Below the pieces are notes generated by a model. The model was not told the DNA's origin. It saw nothing but the letters and a program-made list of their open reading frames with translations, and ran no database searches. Shown here in pieces: positions 47,385 to 56,499 of a DNA stretch of 64,000 nt. This DNA is from Ignelater luminosus. Taxonomy: Eukaryota > Arthropoda > Insecta > Coleoptera > Elateridae. Each line of letters opens with the position of its first letter. Positions within the stretch are counted from its first letter, which is position 1. Position numbers and translations under genes: made by a program. The DNA lies in contig VTPC01091277.1 in NCBI GenBank assembly GCA_011009095.1, forward strand, positions 138,210 to 202,209. Direction: 5' to 3'.

Positions 47385-47866
47385 GATCTACTTACATTGA
47401 CCTTCTCAAAGAGCTAATTACAAATACAGTCCAGGCTATGTCCTCCAGCGGCCCACCTGTGGTGACTCAAGAGCGAGCTTCACCCTCCATTCACTTTTTG
47501 AAGATAAATACGAACACGGGTAAGGTTACGCCAGCCAATGGAACACCCAAAGATAAGCCGTTCCTTCCGACAACCTTCTAAAAAAGCTAAATATACCATA
47601 GAGCATCTATGGTGGCTCAAAATTAGTCGTCTCTTTTTATTGATCTTCTTAGAAATGCTAAATACAAACACATGTCAGGTTACGCAGTCCAACGGATCAT
47701 CTGCAGTAGCTCAAAAACGAGCTTTGCCTGCTATCAACCTTCTGAGAGAGTTCAATGGTCACAGGGCCTCTGCTCATGATCGGGCTGTGCCTTCTATTAA
47801 CCTTCTCAAAGAAAGGTAAATACGAACTTGGATTGAGCTGCGTAACACAACACATTGGTTGTATTT
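47385..47866 (+). repeat. Degenerate minisatellite, about six units of 64-94 bp
   Basis: Units can be phased on a CTTCTxAAAGA-type start at about 47401, 47491, 47573, 47645, 47739 and 47803. They contain recurrent blocks such as 'gctaaatacaaacac', 'ggttacgcagtccaa' and 'gctcaaaaacgagctt'. Unit length varies, so the array is old or built of two subunits. A frame through it (47538-47819) repeats the peptide pattern AQKRALPAINLL and HDRAVPSINLL, a by-product of the repeat. Confidence 0.65.
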
Positions 47867-49688
47867 CCAGATCAGGCCTAACTAACTAGTTCTTTGTAAA
47901 TTGTGTTTTTATGTACAAAGTGTTTTATTATAGGTATTATAGTATCGAGGTGGATAGTTAATACTATCCAGACAACTAACACTGAAAACACTTAAGTATT
48001 TTGCGGTTGAATGAATATAAGAACAAAAGTGCAATGTACCAATCTTGCGTTTTAAGTTTTATGTAGAATCACTTCAAATTTTATCTTTGAAACCTTGCAA
48101 CAATCTTGTATTTTAAAATAAAAACCACAAATATTCATTAGTAAAGAAATAGGCAGTAACAACGCAACTAGGGTTATAGGCATCTATGTATAAAGTATAA
48201 ATAAACTGTTTTCATCTGTTTTTCCTAAGATTATACTTTCTATAAGAACATGTACCGTCCCTAGAAATCCACTTTTTAGTGCTTGCCAGCGCAACGAGTG
48301 CGGTTGTAAAACTGAGCATAAAGTCCAAGATTGAAAATCGGAAAGTAGCGCTTTTGTACGATTTGATAATTTTGTCTTAGATTTTATTATTTATTGAATC
48401 TAAACATAAATACATTCATAATTCTTCTTGGCGTAGAGGCTATTAATTTAAAATAAAACTTAAACCAGAAAAGTAGAAGTCTTCAGTGGTAATTGTATAA
48501 TCATTATTTTCAATATTTTATCTTGTATCTTTGGATTTTTGATGCAAATTTCAAGATCAAGAAATTGGAGAAGAGCAGGCTATGGTGTACACCACTGCCC
48601 AGTTTTTACCCTAATTTTTATTCGTATCCAGCTGTGAATTTACTAAAACATCTTATAAATCATACAAGGTCACAACAGGATCATACATTATGTAGGAAAT
48701 TTTAAGGTCTCATGAATCCAATAAAGAAAAACATTTTTAGAACCTTCAGCTCACTTAAGTAAAATGTACCTATTCACAGTTAGTATGCGCATCGAGTACC
48801 TTCGACTGTAAATTTCATCTCGATTGGTAACCTTTTATGTGAGACTCATAAAATTGTCTGAAGCGCAACAGGAAATGTTTTTTAATGAACAATCAAAGCA
48901 TTGGGTTAGAGTACTATTTTTCTATTTTTGCAATTTTTAATTAGATTTAAATTCTGTCAATCAGCCATTGATTCCAAGAGAAGAAGATAATACCAGGGGA
49001 AACAATAAAAACTCGAATGAGAGTTTGAGCTAATGAACTATTGAGTATTGAGTTCTGAATTTCAGCAAGCTTATCAATTAGATAAAAGCATACTTATCAA
49101 AATGTAAAAATTTGAAATGATTAGTTTGTACAGTAAGGATAAATTTCTTGGGTAATAAATTAAATCAGAGCATTAAAGCTATGCACTCAGGATGTGCTGG
49201 TGACGCTATAAAAAAATAAACTTTCAAAGAATTGATCTTGATAAAACATTTTTTAAATTTTGTTACAAGAAAATTTTCGAAACATTTCTACTTTCATCAT
49301 TAGGGTTATGAAAACAATATTTAAAAGTAACCCTCTATAGAAAACCTTTTTGCACCCCATAAATTCCAGTATCCTGGGCTGTTGCGTCTCGCACTGTGTG
49401 GACACACAAAGCGTGAGAGGGGAATATGGACCAGTAATGAAATAAGAAGGGTAACAGTAATTGCAAATGTAATTACAAAAAAAGGATTTAATTATTTTGT
49501 AATTTAATCAAGTAAATTGTAATTATAATAATTAGCTGCTTTGTGACCATTAGTCATTTCGTTAGTTACGCAATCTGTTAAAGATACAATAACTTGAATT
49601 AAAAAATAAACAAAGAAGAATGTACTTATGTAAATCAGTTGATTCACTAGTTAAATCAACATAACAAATTTAAAGTTATTAAAGGTCA
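47867..49688. other. AT-rich non-coding stretch
   Basis: No supportable gene. The frame at 48493-48705 has no motif. Confidence 0.5.
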
Positions 49689-49934
49689 GTGTACATTACA
49701 TTAAAAAAATTAAATAATCGCTCACAGCCAGGTTATAAAGTGATTCCGGTTCGATTTATTTTTAGCATCCTATTTTTTTCCTATACATTGACTGATCTGA
49801 TTCAAGAATTAAAAAACCCGTATAATTTAAACCGCATCAGTGACGAAAGTGATGGAAATTCTAATCAATCAGGGACGCAGGCGGCGTTGACCGACAATCT
49901 CGGCGTTAAGGAATTACACCACGGTTTAAGTTAA
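49689..49934 (+). CDS. Open frame with GC-richer 3' part; possible terminal exon
   Basis: The frame ends at a TAA at 49932-49934. Its last 45 or so codons (from TLTDLIQELKNP through DESDGNSNQSGTQ to VKELHHGLS) have a balanced composition and codon choice unlike the AT-driven frames around. A pyrimidine-rich tract ('ttttttttcctatac', about 49769-49783) precedes this part and could serve a splice acceptor near 49805. I do not recognise the peptide, and no upstream exon or downstream poly(A) signal was identified. It may be a chance frame or a transposon edge. Confidence 0.2.
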   Translation: MYITLKKLNNRSQPGYKVIPVRFIFSILFFSYTLTDLIQELKNPYNLNRISDESDGNSNQSGTQAALTDNLGVKELHHGLS

Positions 49935-51245
49935 TCCCTTAATGTGATTTCACCTTTAGCTGTGCTAAAAAGATAAGCCTCTAAACGAATTTGTGTGAGA
50001 CATTGTGAAATCTTAAATGTAAATTGAGGAAAATAGAAAAACGCCCTTTTAAAAGTGTAGTAATTCTATATTAATAGAATTGCCGTGGTGTACATGTAAT
50101 TTGGTCGAGTAAACGTTACACACGAAGCAGTATTCGAATATATCGATATCTAAAGATTCAGATTTAGATTGATTGATTTTTCTCTTTTACATTCAAAGAA
50201 CACGGTGTAAGGTCAAGCCTCGAAGATTCGGTAAACCATGTTTGCGGATCAATTTGCATAATGTAGTAGCTGAATAGTTTTCGACAGATTTGAGCATTAT
50301 GGGTTTTTAATATTATTGTCAATATTCAGTCAGTTGGTTTTTTTTTTGTTGCTTTTGATAAATCGTTTATTTTATGATGTCTATTAATGGGAAAATTGTT
50401 GTTTAATATGCTAATGAAAAATTAAATTAAAAAAGAATGAAGAAATGAATTGCAAAAATATCTTTAATAAAGGTTCCGTTAGAGATGAAATTTGATGCAA
50501 AAATTTTCAAATTCCTGTCTGGGTTTTATATTGAAATATAAAATGTAATGAAATAAGTCTTTCAAAGTAAAAAGGCGTTTTAATAAATAGAATGAAGAAA
50601 GTAAAGCAATTCAATATTTAAGTTTTGAAACGTATTGCTATTAGTTGAAAAAACCCTTAGTGTTCTACATATTTTAGTTGTTCATTTCTGGTAAAATATC
50701 GAGGTGAAATGACTAGAGGTAGCTGAATATAATTGCTAAATTAGCAAAGAAAATCTCGTACTGGGACGAGAGTTAGATGAAGTTTACTAAACAAACTGCT
50801 CATATCTCGCTCCGTACATCTCTTCGATAAATTCGCCAGAGCAAATATATAAACATACATTATCAAGTTATAAGTGCTTTTGTAGCAAGTAGAAACACTT
50901 TGAAGTATTTGCATCCAAATCCTCTAAAAATCTGAAAAGGTAGTTAATAAATATAAAAAACACTTGGGTAATATTTGTTTCTAGACGAAAAAATGCTTTC
51001 CAAAAACGTGTTTAACATTTAAGTATGTTTATCGCATTACGCATAATTTACAGCTAAAATCATAAAATAACATTAGGTACTCTAACGTTTCTTCTATCTG
51101 TGATCTCGTTTTAGGACGTCTAATAAGGGCAGTGTTTCTTTAACTGAGAACCAGAAAAGTAAATAATACAGAAATTATTAAAAAGGCTAGTATCATGAAG
51201 AGTTATTAAGAAGTAAGTGTAATGCATTCCAACTTACTTTTATGA
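49935..51245. other. AT-rich non-coding stretch
   Basis: Nothing supportable up to the left target duplication of the LTR element. Confidence 0.5.
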
Positions 51246-51249
51246 CTAT

Positions 51250-51480
51250 TGGGATGATATTAAAAATGTAAATGTGATGATATTAAAAATGTAGTGATAT
51301 TTGAAAATGATAAAAAAAAGAGAGTATAAAAAAATGTTGTTTTTTTGGTTTTGATAAATGTAATGACAGTAAAAATAAATAAATTAATATTGTCAAGAAA
51401 ATAGCGTTTTAATAAAAAAATTAAGAACCACACGAAGAAAAATAAGGACCCTGAGAAAAAGAGCTCTCCATATCATAACA
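51250..51480 (+). repeat. 5' LTR
   Basis: 231 bp, TG...CA. It contains a TATA-like 'gtataaaaaaa' (about 51324-51334) and AATAAA signals (about 51374). Its first 23 bp are a near copy of the next stretch (TGGGATGATATTAAAAATG against TGTGATGATATTAAAAATG), a duplication absent from the 3' LTR. If that duplication is excluded the LTR would begin at 51273, but then no target duplication is seen. Confidence 0.85.
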
Positions 51481-51488
51481 TAAAAAAT

Positions 51489-51510
51489 TGGCGTCCCAAC
51501 GTGGTAGGGC
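51489..51510 (+). other. Primer-binding site, tRNA-Lys(CUU)-like
   Basis: TGGCGTCCCAACGTGG, 8 bp after the 5' LTR, fits the complement of the 3' end of animal tRNA-Lys(CUU) (TGGCGCCCAACGTGGGG) apart from one extra base and a small insertion near its end. It would prime minus-strand DNA synthesis. Confidence 0.75.
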
Positions 51511-51566
51511 AAGTTAAATAAAAGACATAATTATCATTTTGTTAGTTGTCTGTTGGTAGTGGAAAG

Positions 51567-52238
51567 ATGTCAAAGCGAGGTAAATCGGTAGATAGTAGAA
51601 AAAGGGACAAAAGAGAGGAAGAAAATATTGAAATTGAACAGATGGAAGAAGAAAGTACAAGTATGGAGGAGACCATGGGAGATGTTGAGAAGGGAGATAA
51701 AGAGCAAAAAGAAATAAGACAACAACAACCAGATTTACTTAAAATATTAATAGAAATGAAACAAGACCAAGATAAAAGATTTGAAGACCAAACTAAAAGA
51801 TTTGAAGACCAAACTAAAAGAATAGAAGACCAAACTAAAAGATTAGAAGAGATTAAACAAGATAATACTAAAAGATTTGAAGAAATCAATCATAATCAAG
51901 AGAAAAGATTTGAAGAAATTAAAAGAAAATTTGAAGATCATGAGAATAGATGGGATAATATTGTTAAAAACATGAGAGGTGAAATACAAGAAGAGGTGAA
52001 TAATAAGATAGATGAATGTCAGAATGAAATGCGTAGGAAAATAGAAAGACACCAAGAAGAAATTATCAACATGTTACAAATAAGGGATGCAGATATAAAT
52101 GAGAAAATTAAGGAGCAAGAAAAAGCACAAGAAAACTACCAGCAGAATGTGAAAATAGAATTAGAAAAAAAAAAAACAAAAATGTTGAAGAGAAATCAAC
52201 AGCAGGTAATCATGGACCAAGTCATTATTGTATATTAG
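51567..52238 (+). CDS. Coiled-coil gag-like protein of the LTR element
   Basis: ATG at 51567 (an in-frame TTG lies further upstream at 51546) gives 223 residues ending at TAG 52236-52238. The protein is extremely charged: a basic start (MSKRGKSVDSRKRDKR), an acidic stretch (about 18-50), then a long predicted coiled coil (about 55-205). Residues about 70-91 are three near-perfect heptads KRFEDQT, encoded by a 21-bp tandem repeat at 51776-51840, followed by related KRFEEI units of about 11 residues. There is no zinc knuckle. A run of 12 A at 52165-52176 falls where another frame continues open for about 60 codons, so the protein may originally have been longer. It probably corresponds to the N-terminal half of gag and would assemble with partner gag proteins; this is inferred from position and composition. 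Confidence 0.7.
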   Translation: MSKRGKSVDSRKRDKREEENIEIEQMEEESTSMEETMGDVEKGDKEQKEIRQQQPDLLKILIEMKQDQDKRFEDQTKRFEDQTKRIEDQTKRLEEIKQDNTKRFEEINHNQEKRFEEIKRKFEDHENRWDNIVKNMRGEIQEEVNNKIDECQNEMRRKIERHQEEIINMLQIRDADINEKIKEQEKAQENYQQNVKIELEKKKTKMLKRNQQQVIMDQVIIVY

Positions 52239-52740
52239 ATAGCGGGATTCAAAATATGGCAAAATTCTCAGTAAACCACAAACGAATAAATCCAAAAGAA
52301 AGAATTAACAGTTTACCAATAAGAAAGGCAAATCTTAAAAATAAGATAAAGAATAATTACAAAAAAGAAAAAAAATTATCAAAATAACAATAATAATAAA
52401 GAAAAATTGAAATGTACTATTAATTGGCAGAATAAACTAAGAAGAGCAAGAAAAGCGAAAAGAAGAAACAAAATGAAGATGACAATGGAAAATAAAAGGT
52501 TGGAGGGCATCAAAGTCAAAAGAAAATCTAAAAATAAGACTAGAAAGAAAAATAAGGAATCGAGGTATAAAATATTTAAGAAAGATAGTAAATCCAAAAT
52601 AAGGATGGAAAAATATAAAATAATAATGAAAGAACATTTAAAGAATTTACTATCAGGAGTCAGAGAGGAACAAAGAAATTACAAATACAGAAAAAGAAAG
52701 AAAATCAAAGAACTAGAATAAATGCTACAAGAGAATGTTA
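52177..52740 (+). pseudogene. Frame-shifted continuation of the LTR element's internal region
   Basis: In the frame entered at the A-run, the plus strand reads KSTAGNHGPSHYCILDSG and then FSVNHKRINPKERI up to a stop at about 52386. The latter phrase resembles the end of gypsy-type integrases (VNHxRLKP), suggesting that this copy joins gag to the tail of pol by an internal deletion; this is a weak inference. A further lysine/arginine-rich frame (52407-52721) has no motif. Minus-strand frames here (52379-52637) are compositional shadows. Confidence 0.35.
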
Positions 52741-53306
52741 AAGTAAAAATTAGAAGCCAATGTTGACAAAAATAACCAAAGAAGAATAGGGAACATTGCT
52801 TATTAGGTTTGACAAGAAGGTATGAATAATGCTTGAACGAATGTGTTAAAGATAATCATAATGAGTTAAATAATTATTAATGAAGTATTATTAAAATGAT
52901 GATAATTATGAAGATTTGAATATGAAGTTAGTAGAATAATAATGATAATAATAATAAATAATTAATGATATGATTGGTAATATTAAAAGAAAAGGTCAAA
53001 ATATGATCCTTAATATGAATAAGTAAAGATAAAATATGATATTGAAGTAGATAAATGAGGCAGGGAGTTAAGTTATATGAAGAAAACGTTACTATTAGAG
53101 AAAATAATTTTTGCAATTTCTTAAGAAGTTGTAGAAAATGATTTGTATGAATGCAGCATGAATGAAAGCTAGTTGGAAAATAGAGGAAAATAAGGGAGAA
53201 ATAGGGATGAAATGTGAAATAAAAAGAAAAAAAAATCCTGTATAAAATGTTAATAATGCTAACTAAACTTATAAAATTTTAAATTGTTATTCTGTTGAAA
53301 TAATGT

Positions 53307-53425
53307 AATGTCAAAGTGACAATTAACAAATGTCAAAAAATGACAATTAACTAATGTCAAAAAAAAAAATGATGAATGACAGTTGCCTAATGTCAAAATG
53401 ACGTTCGACAAATGTCAAAGTGCAA
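53307..53425 (+). repeat. Short tandem array of AATGTCAAA units inside the LTR element
   Basis: Five degenerate units of about 20-36 bp, each starting AATGTCAAA and most containing a TGACA in the middle (for example aatgtcaaagtgacaattaa). TGTCA and its complement TGACA alternate. The array lies about 240 bp before the 3' LTR, outside any coding frame. Confidence 0.7.
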
Positions 53426-53652
53426 GACCGTCAATTCAAATAATTAAGGTTAGAATAAAAACATAAAATAAAACACCATTTAAAAAAAATGATTATGTAT
53501 ATCATGAAACAAAACAATATCTATTATATTACATAAGACAAATAAAAGAAACAAAGATCAAATTGTAATGGAATTCACAATTGAGTATATTTTAGTTAAT
53601 ATTAATCAAAATTTAAGCTATAGTATAAAACGCTTAAAATTTATATTAATAT

Positions 53653-53662
53653 GGAGGGGAAA
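53653..53662 (+). other. Polypurine tract of the LTR element
   Basis: ggaggggaaa directly before the TG of the 3' LTR, the expected plus-strand primer. Confidence 0.75.
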
Positions 53663-53871
53663 TGTGATGATATTAAAAATGTAATGATATTTGAAAATGA
53701 TAAAAAAAAGAGAGTATAAAAAAAGTGTTGTTTTTTTGGTTTTGATAAATGTAATGACAGTAAAAATAAATAAATTAATATTGTCAAGAAAATAGCGTTT
53801 TAATAAAAAAATTAAGAACCACACGAAGAAAAATAAGGACCCTGAGAAAAAGAGCTCTCTATATCATAACA
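53663..53871 (+). repeat. 3' LTR
   Basis: 209 bp, TG...CA, nearly identical to 51273-51480. Visible differences are G/A in 'gtaRtgatat', a one-base indel before 'tgttg', and C/T in 'ctctcYatatc'. Followed by the CTAT target duplication. Confidence 0.88.
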
Positions 53872-53875
53872 CTAT

Positions 53876-56400
53876 GTTAGACCCAGTAGTTATGCCATGG
53901 ATTAAAATTTCTGACATTAAAGCAAAACTTCCATTATCTACTACCGTCTTCTTTGAAACTACGTAATTTCAAAATGTTGAAAACAGTTTTATCTTACCGA
54001 GAGGTGTCACGATCAGTCTAAGGAGATTGTAGAAACCTCTAGAGGGTGTATATAGACGTCAAGTGTTGAAAATCCTATAATAGGTCTAATATTTTTAAAA
54101 AACCAGCAAGTATTTGCAGAACTGTAGATATCGAATGGTTATACTCTGTAGAGATTGTTTCTGATTTGGAATGACTGAAGTTTTATAAATCACTTATGCT
54201 AATGCTTTTTGACCATTTTGGCCACACAATCTTTTATAGTATCACAATTTACAATTTGCAGATTCCCTTTTAGGGCTGGCCCGGTTTACTACAAACAAAT
54301 ATCGGTAGTGTTCTTGCCATTAATCACAAAGCCTTAGTTGACCGTAGCAGTTAAACTTTGGTGGCTCTGATTAGGTTGCAGGTGTAATCTCTGACCTTCA
54401 CATGAAGAAAAGCTATAAAAGTATGCTATCTTTCAGGAGGGCTGTAAAACAGTGGGTCCTGTGTGATTACTATAAGCTACACGTTAAGAATCTTTATTGG
54501 GGATTGATATCTCCAGGTTTGGCTAATTTCTAGTTAGAGGCGAAATGACCATAGCAGTTGAAACCATGAGGCTCAAAGAAACCACGATCCAAAGCCTCAG
54601 CTACAAAACAACGATAATAACCGGATCAAGAAACCAGACCGAGTCCTGTTTAAACTAAAAGTAAAGCCGTGCAGTAGTGAATTTAAGAATGTCATTTTTT
54701 CGGCTCTCAATAAATTCTTTTGGTAGATAAATATTACGGTAATCATTGTTAGTATAATTGTATCCACAGCTACTATCTTTCAAATAAAATTATTAAGAGG
54801 GGGGAAAAGAGACAGGGCTTTAGTAGAATAAAGATTATTGGTTAAACGATATGTAACTTACAATTAGAAGACCCTGTAATGAATTGCGAATGTACTTGGT
54901 GCTTTCCACCTACAGATATATCACATTTCTTTCTAAAAAACTTCGATTTTATTATATTGTACATTCGGTGGTTTTGGTTATCAACTATATCTCTATACAT
55001 CTACATTCACAAAATTAATTTTTTTAACTGTGGGAAATGACTATACTAACAATAACGTTTTTATAAAACTTTCTTGGCAAAATTGCAACCTCTTATACGA
55101 AGTATTATTCGTACAAAGCGTCACTAATGTACAATTCTCGATTGGTCAAGATTTCACAAAGTAATCTGATTTAAACTACATCATATGCTATAGGTAAATA
55201 ATAGATGTAGATTGCTAGATACGGAAAAACAATTTGGCCTATAAGAATAATAAGTAGCAAGCACGTTTTCTCATTTGAACAGGCATTCTTCTAAAAAGGC
55301 ATTTAATCAACTTATAACAATTGACAGAATTTTTTTATGTTCGTTGATTTATGTAAGCCGGGTACAGAAGTAGTTGAATATTGCTTTGTAGCTTATATTG
55401 AATGGAAAGTTGTTAATGAATTTTCTCTTTTGTAATTTTGAACCTTGAGCTTAGGCATCATTATAGTAATTCGCTCTCTTAGCAGTACAGAATTAAACAG
55501 TATCACTCTTAAATAAAGTTATTATCTAACTAGCCACCAATTCTGATTTGTCGTTGGTAAAAAAAAGTCATAAAGACAAATGTGGATGGAAAAGAGTTCC
55601 AGTCTAGCTGGATGGCTGAGGTAAAAACTGAGGATGTCTAATTTTTACCGAATCGCTCTATGTATATAAATTAGTGTTCTGCGAATAGTGTCCTATTAAT
55701 TATTAACCGACTGCCAATTCGTTTTTCAAAAACACAAGTTATTGCAGAACTTCTCACATTTCTTTGATTTTGGAGTAGGCAAGATGTCTTCAATTCTTAT
55801 TATTAATATGTAACGCCCAAATGGGTTCCTTGACCGCGAACAGCGTCCAGCTTACACAGAAACCAAATTTCCAATTAGGCCAAAAAAGGTTTTAGCTTAC
55901 AGTGGTTTTTGACTTGACTTGCGTGTGAGAATTGTAAAACGTTATATCCCCACCGCTGTTGAGGCCTGAAAAGTTGAAACAGGTCTGTCTCGCAATTCTT
56001 TGGTTTTGGAGTAGACAAAATGTCTTCAATTATTAATTAATATTAATAATTCCAAAAATGGATCGATTTAATAAATTATTAATTTTGTATTCTAGCATAG
56101 CCTTAACTTTGTAATTATGGGAAATAGAATAAGTTTAATGTTCATGAACTAAAATGGCAAGCGTTGATAAAATTGTATTTGTGATAGTGCTGAATTACTT
56201 CTTTTTCACTGCTCTGCGTCGTTTTAGCGAGTTTTTGCAAAATACCTTGTAAAAGACATTATCGTCATGTTTTAGTCCGACTTACATTTATTATCGTCAA
56301 GTTTCCTAACGTCAACTCTGGCTTAAGGTCAATACCAGTGGCTTTATGTCTATAATTAATCAATGATTTTTCGCATGATTTAACATTTCAACGTCTAGAC
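53876..56400. other. Non-coding stretch with one spaced direct repeat
   Basis: No gene supported. A direct repeat of about 50 bp containing 'ttttggagtaggcaagatgt' or its variant lies at about 55761-55808 and 56000-56047. A 'gaccRtagcagttRaa' motif recurs at about 54340 and 54548. A 37-codon frame at about 54547-54660 has no motif. Confidence 0.4.
55755..56048 (+). repeat. Direct repeat pair, about 50 bp, 239 bp apart
   Basis: Copies at about 55761-55808 and 56000-56047 share 'tttggagta', 'atgtcttcaatt' and an AT-rich end, roughly 85-90% alike by eye. The sequence between is GC-richer and starts tgtaacgcccaaatggg after the first copy. It may be a segmental duplication of about 239 bp or an insertion flanked by an old duplication. 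Confidence 0.5.
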
Positions 56401-56418
56401 TCCTACGCAAGTGGCTCG

Positions 56419-56472
56419 ATGAAAGATAAACACGACCTTTTGGAAAGCGAAATCAGGACGCGGCGGCAAAGA
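56419..56472 (+). other. Possible short 5' coding exon with splice donor
   Basis: ATG at 56419 starts a polar peptide, MKDKHDLLESEIRTRRQR, which reaches a good donor, AGA|GTGAGT, at 56473. Without splicing it ends 24 codons after the ATG. Composition is less AT-driven than the surroundings. A pyrimidine-rich acceptor (gttcttttgttttccag) lies at about 56749, but the frame there is short. No family is recognised, and chance is quite possible. Confidence 0.15.
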
Positions 56473-56499
56473 GTGAGTGAACTGAATGTCTAGGCAAAA

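Larger units (their letters stand above)
51246..53875 (+). mobile_element. Non-autonomous LTR retrotransposon (gypsy-like), gag-only
   Basis: Two direct LTRs (51250-51480 and 53663-53871) begin TG and end CA and bound an internal region of about 2.2 kb. CTAT lies immediately outside both ends (51246-51249 and 53872-53875), a 4-bp target duplication. A primer-binding site follows the left LTR and a polypurine tract (ggaggggaaa) precedes the right one. The only substantial frame is a coiled-coil gag-like protein; no protease, reverse transcriptase, RNase H or integrase domain is present. Excluding a 23-bp length difference, the LTRs differ at about two bases and one short indel, so the insertion is young. 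It must rely on proteins from a relative elsewhere. Gypsy is inferred from the duplication length and primer type. Confidence 0.88.

Noticed and set aside
51542..52055. Minus-strand serine/leucine-rich and phenylalanine-rich frames opposite gag
   Set aside because: Antisense reading of an A-rich coiled-coil gene; low-complexity by-products.
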